The notes under the pieces: generated by a model
What the model was told of the DNA's origin: nothing
Databases searched by the model: none
What the model saw: the letters and a program-made list of their open reading frames with translations, nothing else
Position numbers and translations under genes: made by a program
Assembly (NCBI RefSeq): GCF_021869535.1
Contig: NW_026262666.1
Span: forward strand, 310,001-374,000
Source of the DNA: Mytilus californianus
Taxonomy: Eukaryota; Mollusca; Bivalvia; Mytilida; Mytilidae
Direction: 5' to 3'
Length of the DNA stretch: 64,000 bases
In this document: piece after piece, positions 38,106-48,075 of the stretch
Position numbering within the stretch: position 1 is the first letter of the stretch
Layout of the letters: the number at the start of each line of letters is the position of its first letter

Positions 38106-40355
38106 ATGAATCTGAAGCTACGTTCGATACGTGCAGGACATAGAAGTGCAGTTTCCAGACTGATAAAGAAATTTGAAGACGTTCCACAGGAAGAAAATGG
38201 AACCGTGGACACGGAGGATTTGTCAAACGTATTGGATAGTCTAAAACGGAAGCAGGACATACTACGCAAGTTAGATGAGGACATGGTACAGGAACTGGAT
38301 GACGGAGATATTGAAACAGAGATCGTTGAGGCAGATGAGTATGCATTTAACTTAGAAGGTAAAATTCGTCAAGTCAACAAACTTATTTTAGTAAAAACTA
38401 CATCGTTAAATACACATGCAGAAAGTTTTGCTCCACGCTTAGAAACTACACAACCCGTTCATACAATTAACTCTTCATATACAGAACACCAGAACAACTC
38501 AAACTACCGTTTGTCAGATTTTCGCCCATCGTTTAGCTCAACAAGTGAATACAACAAATTACCCAAGTTGAATCTCCCTACTTTCGATGGAGATATACTT
38601 CAATGGCAGTCATTTTGGGACTCGTTTGAGACAGCCGTGCATGCAAACCCAACCTTAAGCAACGTCCAAAAATTCAATTATTTGAAATCGTTACTCCACA
38701 ATGAAGCTCTAAAGTCAGTGACGGGCTTTGCGCACACTAAAGCAAACTATGAAAAGGCAATTTCCCTATTACAAGAAAGATATGGTCAGCAACATAAAAT
38801 TACACACAGGTATATGCAGGAACTTATTGATATTCCATCGCCTAGATACACACTTATCAGCCTCCGACATTTTTATGATAACATTGAAATTTATATAAGA
38901 GGTTTAGAATCACTAGGGCAAACCGATGATTCATATGGAGCGCTGTTAGTACCAATTATATTGAACAAACTACCAGGGGAAATTCGAAAAAAACCTTGCA
39001 AGAGAATTTGGGTCTTCTAATATACGCTTGGCCGACTTACGAAAAGGCATATTTAATGAATTGAATATCATGGCAGCCGGTAACTCAATAGACAGTCATG
39101 AAAATCCTACCGCTACTGCAGCATTTTTGACAAACACGGAACTGCGAAATCGACAATCAAGTCACAGCCACCAAAATAAAGTTCACCAAAACACTAGCTT
39201 CAATTCTAAACAGTGCTTTTATTGCCATAAGTCACACGCCTCGGTAAATTGTACCAAAGTTATGGAATATAAAGATCGGATGTCAATAGTAAAAAGAGAC
39301 CTCTTATGTTTTAACTGTTTAGGAATCACAATTTGGTTGATTGTAAGTCAATCAAAACATGCAGAAAATGTCATAAGCGTCATCACATGAGTTTATGTAA
39401 GGATAATGCACAAATAGATAAAGAAGATAGTGTGAACGTAAGTACCATTCAACACAACGCGAAGGAAACGGGCACAATTTTACATTCACAGGTAACCACA
39501 AATGTTTTCCTCAAAATCGCAATTAATCCCGTAAGATCGGGACGACAATGTGTAGATGCCAACATTCTTTTTGATGAAGGAGCACAGAAGTCGTTCATCA
39601 CAGAAGACCTAGCCGCTAAATTGCATTTATCAATAACTGGCACAGAAACTTTAAACTTATCCGGGTTTGGGGACAGTGCAGAAAGTATAAGAATTAGACA
39701 CTTAAAAACTAGTATTATTTATTAGCTAACAGATGAAGGACAATTGCCGATCAGAGTATTGATCGTACCGGAAATCGCCGCACCGCTCAAAACGTACATC
39801 CGTAAAGCTGCAAAATTACCGTATTTATCAGGAATAGAACTCGCTCATCCAGTTACTACGAACGACAATTTTCAAGTCTCAGTACTCGTAGGAGCCGACT
39901 ACTATTGGTCAATTGTAGAAAACCATATCATTAGAGGCGAGGGACCTACTGCCGTGAAATCTAAAATTGGTTATTTATTATCAGGACCACTTCACGGTAC
40001 ATCAAGCTACACTAACCAGCAAACATCTACAATGAATGTAAGGATATCACAAAAGACAGAAGAATGCGACAAGGAGAAGTTTTGGAAGACAGAATCATTT
40101 GGCATTGAACATATTGACGAGTGGACAGGGAGAAAGAAAGTATTGCAAGTATTAGATTCATATCAGAAGACATGTATAAGTAACCATGACAACAGACATT
40201 TTGATACTTTATCCCGGAAAGAAGATCACCCACCTTCACCAGTGAACAAAGAGATTGCAAAATGGAGAAAAGAAAATGTTATTAAAAGACTTAAAAAGGA
40301 ACCGCAATTATTATATCCGCTAGAACTGACAACAGAAGAATATATAGGACCGTGA
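38106..40355 (+). pseudogene. Broken gag-protease polyprotein of the BEL element
   Basis: The ATG at 38106 is 17 bases after the LTR. Frame 38106-39020 holds a coiled N-terminal part and the DUF1759 gag core (PKLNLPTFDGDILQWQSFWD). A 7-A run at 38986-38992 marks a one-base shift to the next frame (39028-39390), which carries CFYCHKSHASVNC and CFNCL. A second shift near 39323 leads to 39333-39725, with a CRKCHKRHHMSLC knuckle and the protease site FDEGAQKSF. TAG at 39723-39725 interrupts the same frame, which reopens through 40355 (VGADYYW, KIGYLLSGPL, FWKTESFGI, KEDHPP). The protease motif is Asp-Glu-Gly where Asp-Ser/Thr-Gly is usual. The last residues LLYPLEL resemble the C-terminus of full polyproteins, implying an internal deletion near 40308. 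Confidence 0.88.
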
Positions 40356-40663
40356 TGAAATACTGCCTGCAGGACGAGCGAAGACCGAAGCAAAAGAAAA
40401 GATAAAAATATGGACCAAATAAGACCGTCAGATGTGATCACTGTGAATTATTTACTAGAGTTTTATGGACTGTTAACTGTGCTAATGAGTGAAGTCGTGC
40501 TTTATTGTAGACTGTGAAATCATTTTTGTCATATTCGTGCGCATTATCAAAGACAGTTAAAGCTATTCAAGGTTTTATATTTATTAGAGACAGTAATTCA
40601 AAGTGAAATTTTCATAATTTATCTTCATTTATTGTAATTTAATTCATTTGCGGGCCCCCAGAA
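40356..40663 (+). other. Untranslated 3' part of the BEL element
   Basis: Non-coding sequence between the last stop and the 3' LTR. GCGGGCCCCCAGAA lies directly before the LTR where the polypurine tract would be expected, but it is not purine-rich. Confidence 0.6.
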
Positions 40664-40826
40664 TGTTAAGGATTGTACATGAGGTGTTCCCGCTACCGCT
40701 CTCTATGTACACGACGTCACCGTTGTTGTGACGTTATCTATTCAGAGTTCCAATACAAGTATCATTGCATGCAGACGTTCTTATTTCTTAGCCCTAATTT
40801 GTGTCCGATACAACCACTCTACGATA
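40664..40826 (+). repeat. 3' LTR
   Basis: It begins TGTTAAGGATTGTACATGAG and ends CTACGATA. Length is 163 bp, equal to the 5' LTR, with four differences. The 3' target duplication CCCTC follows at 40827. Confidence 0.93.
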
Positions 40827-41730
40827 CCCTCCATCCATTGTCTCTGCATTCTGCAAGTAGGTCTTGATACTTCAATCTCTTTCTTTCGTTGGCATCTTCT
40901 ATTCTTTCTTCCCATGGCACAGTTAGTTCCAGCAGGATTGCCTGTTTTGTTGTGGCTGACCAAATGACGATGTCAGGTCTCTGGTTTGTTACTGCAATCT
41001 GCGGCGGGAATTGTAACTTCTGCTTCAGATCCACCAACATTTGCCAATCAGTTGCTGTTCCCAGTAAACCACTTCCTTCCACACTCTTCTTCTGTCCTTT
41101 CTCTCCTTCCTTAACAAAATTGACAAAAGTAAGGCCTTCCTTGTTTTTTCTTGGCTTCCTTATGTTTCTCTCTAGGGTGTCTGCTTGTGTCCCTAATACC
41201 TTGTCGTGTCGCCATGTATACCTCCCGTCTTTCAAAGCACTCGAGCATGAAGATAATATATGCTCCAAGTTTGCTGGCTTACTGCAAAGAACACACTTTG
41301 GGTCATCTATCAATCTCCATGTTGCTAGATTTGTTGGGCTTGGCAATACATCATATACTGACTTTAGCTTGAATTGCAACCTATGTGGCTCCATCTTCCA
41401 GATCTCATTTCATCCTAACTTCTGCTGCCTTGCTCCTTCCCAGTTTAACCAGCTTCCTTGTTTCTTCATACTCACTGCCTTTACCATTCTACTTTCTTCT
41501 TCCATTGATCGTACCTCTTTCTGTACCAGGTGTCTTATTTCTTCCACTGTTGCTGTTCTCCATTTTGCTGTAGGTGTAACATCCAGCCTCTGTCTTCCAA
41601 CTGCAACTCTGCCAACTATCTCACTGTGTTTTAATCGTGACTCAGCATCTTCTATTGTCTTCTTTGTCGACCACTTCCTTCCAGTTCTTATTTCTATTAA
41701 TACAAGGGTATTAATCACATGTCTCAGCGG
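40827..41730 (-). pseudogene. C-terminal part of an R2-like LINE (RLE endonuclease), split by the BEL element
   Basis: On the minus strand the frame opens near 41730, runs from 41718 to an in-frame TGA at 41412-41410, reopens in the same frame, and continues to the target duplication. Landmarks: RTGRKWSTKKTIEDAESRL, LKSVYDVLPSP..LATW, the CCHC knuckle CVLCSKPANLEHILSSC, and the endonuclease-like RPDIVIW...ILLELTVPWEERIEDAN followed by KYQDLLAEC. A zinc knuckle followed by PD...ELTVPWE is the known order in R2-like LINEs with a restriction-like endonuclease. It would cut target DNA to prime reverse transcription. The RT domain is not present upstream, so this copy is 5' truncated, as is common for LINEs. 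The frame 40889-41767 on the other strand is a shadow. Confidence 0.88.
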
Positions 41731-41849
41731 ATATCAATTCTATAATGTATATAAAAACGGAACATGAATTGCCTAAATATTGGATAGTACAACTGACCAC
41801 AGCAGCCACCAACACAAAAGTCCTCTAAAAAAGTAAACAAACAAATAAA

Positions 41850-42090
41850 GCAAATGAAAATGATTGAATTAATTGTTTTCGAGTGTAAAAAATCTTTAGA
41901 TGTTTTAGATGAGTTGCGTGCTTTTGATGGTCCTTTCAAATCGATTGACAATTGTGACTTTTCGACTTTCTACACTATAGTTTCACGCAATCTTATCAAA
42001 AATGTTTTTTTTTATTTAATCAAATGGTTGTTTGAAAAATCTCATTGCAAATTTATTTGCTGTAACTCAAATAAAGCCTTTTTTCTGTAA
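41850..42090 (+). pseudogene. Fragment of a second Penelope-like reverse transcriptase
   Basis: An 80-codon piece with SLDVLDELRAFDGPFKSIDN, CDFSTFYTIV and LIKWLFEKSHCKFICCNSNK. FDFSTLYTT is the equivalent of the same motif in the element at 27488. This belongs to a related but different family; the rest of the element is absent. Confidence 0.7.
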
Positions 42091-42609
42091 TGAAACAGAT
42101 TAATATGCTAGATATACTTACTTGAGGTTTAATGAGATGATTAAGGCTGTGAGTAATCTGTGTCTCTAGTCATTTCGTCATGTGCTTTTTTATACGCCCG
42201 TTTACGGGGCGTATTATGGTATACCGTTGTCCGTTCGTCTGTCCTTCTGTCCATCTGTCCGTTCGTCCGTCCTCGTCAACATGTCGGACAATAACTCAAA
42301 AACGCTTTAACCAATGTTAAACTTTGATGAATTGTTTATATATATTGACGTAAGCTTCCATTCGAATTTAATTTAGAAAGTGTGTTTCCGAGTTATGGGA
42401 GTTTATTCATAAAAAGGGGGGATTTTCCAGTTTTCGGACAATAACTCAAAAGTGCTTTGAGCAGTTTTCATGAAACGTTGGTGACTGTTTTATATCTATT
42501 AAAATAACCTCCCTTTAGTTTTTTTTTTTTTATAAATTTCTGATATGACATTGAGAAGTTATGGACCTTTATTCTTTGAAAAAGCGACGGGCGTATCAAA
42601 CGCTCATGG

Positions 42610-43065
42610 CGCACCTCTTTATTTTTGTGTGCCATGTGTCGATCTGAAGAGTCGAAGCCTTTTTCAATTGATTTTTACAGTTTCTTTTAATGTTGTGCTG
42701 TTTCATCACTGTCCCACATGATAGGGTGGGGGTCGCGAACATGTTTAACCTCCCCCACACCCACATTCTGTATATGCCTGTACAAAGTCAGGAGCCTGTA
42801 ATTCAGTGGTTTCTATCCATCATACTATGAAATTAATTTTGTTTTTCGTCTATTGTTTTGAACATACATAAATCGTTATTTTTTCTTGTATGAGTTGCTT
42901 TACATTTTGTGATGTCAGGGCCTTTTATAGCTCACTGTAGGGTATGGGTTGCATTCATTGTTAAAGTCCGTATAGTGATCTATAATTGATTACATCTACG
43001 TCATTTGGTATCTGGTCCATAGTTGTCTAATTGCGAATCTGACCACATCTTCTTATTCGTATAAA
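42610..43065 (-). repeat. Interspersed repeat, family A copy 3 (reversed)
   Basis: GTGTCGATCTGAAGAGTCGA, AAAGTCAGGAGCCTGTAATT, GGGTATGGGTTGCATTCATT, CCGTATAGTGATCTATAATT and GACCACATCTTCTTATT follow the order of the reversed copy at 22955-23400. It is more diverged. Confidence 0.72.
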
Positions 43066-45225
43066 GAAAGATAAACAACGATGTTGCCCTTTCATTTGAG
43101 CAACAACAACAAAACAAAAAAACAACAAGAGGACGAATCAATTAATTAAAAGACAACTCTTAAGAACATTCGGTGTATTTACTTGAATGAATAACAAATT
43201 CAATCAGAGGTTAGGAAAAGCCTTTTCAAGCCAGGCGACATAATGAAGTAAATAATGTTAATTACTCTTTGATATAATTTGTATTTTCATATGTATTTGA
43301 AGCTGTTAAAACTGAGCTTTTACATATCATTTTAGAAAGGTAAACAAACATAAATCACTAAGGAAAATACATTTTATTTTGTTCTAATACGTTCAGAATA
43401 ACATCAAGTGTAAAGTTAATTAAAATACATTCTTTCAAGTCTTACTAGTGTGTATTTTCAAAATACTCATACTTTCTATATGTGTTTTGGTCTTAAACAG
43501 ACTAAAACATATATAAAATACACATAACAAACAAAAAAACCACAAAACCACGTTCACTGTTAATAATTTACTTTGCAAAGATCTAAGGGTCACACATTCT
43601 TTTTACAGAAATGAAAACTTAACATACCACTTCTCCTTATTTTTATATCTATTAACTTTAAAAAATCTGATTTTTTTTTTTTTTTTTTCATTTCTCAAAC
43701 AAATATTTTCCTATCGATTTGTACAAACAGATATTGAAAAATATGATTTAACTCTGACTTTTGACGTAACAAAGTTCTCTGTGGAATCTCTATCAGCTTT
43801 ACACATGTTTTCAGTATTTTCTCGTTTGTCCCAAAGTTATGCATAAAAGTTAAATGAAAATGAAGGAGAACTAGGTCTGTAAAAAAGGCACCTTTTCATT
43901 TATGTTGCTTAGAAGATATGAATTTGACAAAACCGTTAACGACACTTGGTTTTGATTTCCTTAATCAAACTTCTTTGGGTCGATATATCCTGTATTGACC
44001 TCATACAAAGGCTATAATTGTTATATTATTAATTTCCGACCATATTTGTAACAAAATCGTCAGTATTATATATTCGATCATTTGATTTTGTTGGAATTTT
44101 ATAGATATCATATTGTCTCCTAGACAATAACAACATATTAGTTGTTATTTCATTTATTTTTTTCATGTTTTTGTACATCTTATGTATTTGAAGATTTTTT
44201 TCTTCAAATAATCGATCATAAATATACACTTTTTAAAAACTTTTAACAATATCATGAAATTCATTACATGACGTCACAAAGTATATCGGTTTTTAGATAT
44301 CATCTAAAAATAACCGTGCAATATGCTTTTTGCTATCCGCCGTTTTCTATCTACCTTCGAAAATATAGTTTAACATGTGACAATCCCTGGACGAATCAAA
44401 TTAGTTAAAATATACGAATTAATAATATAAATGTACAATGCAGTTAGTTCTTAACAAAAACAATTATAGTTAATAACTTAAAAGAAGTCAAAACACAACA
44501 ACTTATTACATGTATTAACATAAATTATAATTTAGTAGTTACAAACAAAAATTATTTCCTTAATTACCAACTATACCATTTTAAAAAAGTGAAGCAAGAC
44601 ACATTTCTTATCTTATACTGAAAAAAAAATTATACTTCTAAGCATAAATTACTGTTACAAAGAAATTGAACCATGTTTTAATTTTTACTTCGGCAACTTT
44701 GGAAATTTATGATTTGAAGGTTTTTAATCAAAATATTTGTTGCTGAACTTTTTGTACTCAGTATATGGCAGTATGTGGATTTGATTTAAATTGTGCTATT
44801 TTAACAATGATACTGTTTATGTTGATTCCCCTTTTTATGATCCAATAATAAATTAGACTCTGAGATGGTAGTCATATTTGATATCAGATAGTTCTTCTTT
44901 TTTTTAAATGTTATCATAATAGCATAACCTCGGCATAGCATAATCCAAATCTTTACAGGGTTTCTAAAAATCTCTTTGCTAAATGCCCTATTAAAATATG
45001 TTCAACGATAAATCATATCTTAGACTTTAGAAAGACACCTAATTTGTTAATCTACCGAAGGAGTAACAATGTTCTGTATATGGGTTCTATTTCTCAAGTT
45101 CAAAGATAAAATTAAAAAAAAAAAATAATGTAATTTCTTTTTAATTGTATTTTTTCAGCAAAACTCAAAATGTCTACTTTTTTTCCAGAATTAAAAACTC
45201 TATTTTTTACTCTAAAAAGAGATAA
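43066..45225. other. AT-rich sequence, one weak open frame
   Basis: A minus-strand frame (44229-44029, 66 codons, MYIYDRLFEEKNLQIHKMYK start) has a helix-like composition but no recognised motif and no supporting splice sites, so I do not call it a gene. Poly-T (43671-43688) and no other feature. The stretch lies within the large inverted-repeat element. Confidence 0.4.
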
Positions 45226-45227
45226 AT

Positions 45228-45480
45228 GTAAACTGCTTCGCTGAGCGCAGCTGGATACGCCCGCAGAGGTCCAACCCTGAACAGTTGGGGCAAAAATGGA
45301 CACAATGTTCAAGCTTGATACAGGTCTGAATTTGGATTGTAATTATATATTTGACATATTATAGGTTTATGAATAAATGTAGTCAAAGAACTTGAAATTG
45401 GTTATATGAATTGAATTTATATTCAATTAAAGATTTCTTGCTGTTGTGCAATACACTGTGCTGTTGCGCAATACTTAGTA
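45228..45480 (+). repeat. Family B repeat, short copy
   Basis: GCGCAGCTGGATACGCCCGC, CCAACCCTGAACAGTTGGGG, ACACAATGTTCAAGCTTGAT and TTTCTTGCTGTTGTGCAATA match the head and the 36 bp unit of the family B element at 11780-13115. The 132 bp tandem region is missing. Confidence 0.75.
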
Positions 45481-46037
45481 AATCTGTTGTCAGACTATAA
45501 ACAAATACAATCTTATAACTCGGAAACGTAAAATCGAAAAATTTATAAAAGCAAAAGGGAGCTTACAAAAATAGATATAAACAATTTACCAAAGTTTCAT
45601 AAAAATTGCTGAAAGCGTTTTTGAGTTATTGTCCGAAAACTGGAAAATCCCCCTTTTTGTAATGAATAAAACCCCATAAATCGGATACGTATAGTCTAAA
45701 ATTTATAAAAATCAAAAGGGAGCTCATGTCGATAGAAATGAACAATTTACCAAAGTTTCTTGCAAATTGGTGAAATTGTTTTTGAGTTATTGTCCGAAAA
45801 ATGGAACCCCCCTTTTTTTAATGAATAAAACCCCAAAACTCGGAAACGGTAAATCCGAAATTTATAAAAAAAAACGAAAGGGAGCTCACGTCAATAGACA
45901 TAAACAATTCACCAAAGTTTCATGCATATTGGTTAAAGCATTTTTGAATTAATGTCCGACATGTTGACGACGGATGGACAGACGGACGGACAGACGGTCA
46001 ACGGTATACCATAATACGTCCCGTAAACGGGCGTATA

Positions 46038-46850
46038 ATAAAAAGGTTTCTTCGAAGCTGTATTACATAATTGGTTTTATTAAGAAATCAAAGAGGTAGC
46101 ATGCAACTTCGACTGGTGAATTTTTCAAAGACTTTGTATAAGCTTTCGAACTAAATAAATCTTTTTTGGCCTTATATCATATTCATTAGCTAAAAAATGG
46201 GTAATGGTTTGTATATATCATATTAACATAAATAATTGAGTAAGCATAAGACATAAGGAGAATTTAAGAAAATTACTAAGGCTATACCATACAAAAAAAA
46301 CACCATATAAACACGTGGCCTTAAGTCCAAATATTGAAATTGCTTTAAAATATAAAACGTCAAAAGTAGTAATGCCATCTAATAGATAACAGAACCTTGC
46401 AGATGGTGTCTCAGATATTACACATTCACATAAAGTATATATATGCATTATAATTGTTTTCAATATTAAGATAATTATAAATCAATTTTATAAATATATG
46501 CAATATCCCAGTTAGAAAAGGTAAAACTCAGTATCCTCGTTATCCATCAAAAAATTTTGTAGCAACTCAATGATTCGCTGCAATCATTAAATGTATGTGT
46601 GTTCAATTCGTACTCCTTTTTTCAATCTAAATCAAAGATCACAAAACTCTTTTTCTGACTATCGTTCTTTTTAAATCTAACACCATACATCGATTAAGTT
46701 TAACATTTTGATTAATTTTTTGTTATGTCATGCTCTTGAGATTAATGAAATTGGGTAAGTCTCCTGAACAACAACATTTAAAATGAAATTCTATTAAAAC
46801 TAATTTTAAAAATGAATTTATAGCTATCAGTAAGTTCTCCTGAACACTAC
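46038..46850. other. 3' flank of the HEPN-nSTAND-ankyrin locus
   Basis: AT-rich; no gene or repeat family recognised. The minus-strand frame 46463-46218 has no recognised motif. Confidence 0.45.
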
Positions 46851-46854
46851 TTTA

Positions 46855-47217
46855 TTAAGATTGAGTTTTATTTTGTTCGGAATTGCATTTCCTAATGATT
46901 GACAAAACTTTTGGCCAATCATGTTCCAAAGCTTTCGTCTTAAGTTGGTCTAGCTCAAATGTGGCACTACAGTTTCTTTGCAATAACTGGTAAACTATAT
47001 TCTCGTGCATATGATTTTGACTAGCTGCGTCAAGAGCCATCTGGATATCAAACTTTTCAGGTTTAACTTTTTGAAATAGTAACTGCACAATGTCTTCCTC
47101 GCCGCTTCGGCTTCCCTCGATCAGAGCCAATTTCATATCAAATGCTGAATGGTCTAATTCATCCAATAAAAACCGAGCTATTTCATCCCAACCAAGAGTA
47201 CAAACGACGATAAACGC
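46855..47217 (-). pseudogene. Ankyrin-like repeats, C-terminal piece
   Basis: In frame with the piece above it, after TAA at 47220-47218. It opens AFIVVCTLGWDEIARFLLDE and continues with DHSAFDMKLALIEGSRSGEE and further units to TAA at 46857-46855. About three units of 33-35 residues. The stop codon overlaps an AATAAA on the minus strand (46856-46851), a candidate polyadenylation signal, so this is the natural end of the gene. Confidence 0.75.
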
Positions 47218-48075
47218 TTATGCTATGTCGAGATGTGAATGATCGACCTTATTAAGGATAATCTTGACAACATCGAACTCACCCTTTTTACATGCATTTA
47301 GCAAAGGACCTTTCATTTTAATTTCCGTGTGATTAATGTTTTCTAAAAGCATTTCAACAACTTCTGTCCAACCAAATCCACAAGCCGGAGGCATGACGTT
47401 TGCAAACAAACGAAGTTGATTTTTGAATTGGTTAATCAGAAATTTAGCTACTTCTTTATTCAGAGAGTTGGAGCATACCCCGGGTAATATACTTTCAATA
47501 TCACAGATATCTTTCCCAAATTTTGTAAACAGATATTCTACAATATCCAAGTGTCCATTTACGCATGCTTCTGATAGTGTTGAGCGATTGTCGTGCTGAA
47601 TTATATTCGCATCTTTCAACAAATCTGTAACAACACAGACCCATCCATGCTTTGAAGCCTCATTGAGGATATTTCTTGTATCCAACAGGCTGACATCAAC
47701 ATTTTCCAAAATCCATTGTACTGTATCGATTCGACAAAAGGCACAGGCATCATTCATTGCTGTTCTTATGTTGAGCCTACTATGCTCAATGTTTTCCCAC
47801 ATCCACTTGGCAACAGTCAGCAGACCATTCCCACAGCATTCATTCATTAAGGTTTCGGTATCTAATGACTTCACATCAATGTTTGATAAGGCCCACATGT
47901 GACCATTAACGCATGCAACATTTATTGAAGGTCCCATCTCGAGTGAATGATCCTGTGGATTTCTCCATATCCACTGTAAAATGTCTATCCAACCATTACG
48001 GCATATTTCTTTTACTGTGTTGTTCATATCAAAAAGTGATAGCGAATATTTCTTCAAGACCCACATCACTAATGA
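47218..48075 (-). pseudogene. Ankyrin-like repeats, piece after the TGA
   Basis: This piece is in frame with the 1008-codon piece, separated only by TGA at 48078-48076. About eight units, each with an A-C..G..D.V..L helix and a D.S.L.. turn (for example ACVNGHLDIVEYLFTKF and ACGFGWTEVVEMLL). It ends at TAA 47220-47218 after HSHLDIA, in the middle of a repeat unit, which shows that the stop is not a natural terminus. Confidence 0.75.

Larger units (their letters stand above)
37926..40826 (+). mobile_element. Internally deleted BEL/Pao LTR retrotransposon
   Basis: A 2.9 kb element with two 163 bp LTRs, flanked by the 5 bp duplication CCCTC. The body encodes a gag with the DUF1759 region, zinc knuckles, an aspartic-protease region (DUF1758/A17 type) and only the first residues of the reverse transcriptase region, then jumps to what looks like the C-terminal end of the polyprotein. 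RT palm, RNase H and integrase are missing, so the element is non-autonomous. Frameshifts and one stop show that it is also decayed. It is inserted in the opposite orientation inside a LINE. Confidence 0.92.
42191..46037. mobile_element. Large inverted-repeat element (or facing pair) with TATACGCCCG ends
   Basis: The left end TATACGCCCGTTTACGGGGC then GTATTATGGTATACCGTTG is matched by the right end (45998-46037) in reverse complement. The similarity extends about 400 bp inward on both sides (AACATGTCGGACAATAACTC, GAATTGTTTAT, TTTTCGGACAATAACTCAAA). The right arm holds three internal copies of the CGGACAATAACTC unit, the left arm two. Inside lie a family A repeat and a family B fragment. No transposase is visible. 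It may be one element or two copies of a 400-500 bp element facing each other. Confidence 0.75.

Noticed and set aside
40889-41767. 292-codon plus-strand open frame
   Set aside because: It is the antisense shadow of the R2-like LINE, whose minus-strand frame has clear zinc-knuckle and endonuclease motifs.
44029-44229. 66-codon minus-strand frame with helix-like composition
   Set aside because: No motif, no splice sites and AT-rich surroundings; might be a relic but cannot be supported.
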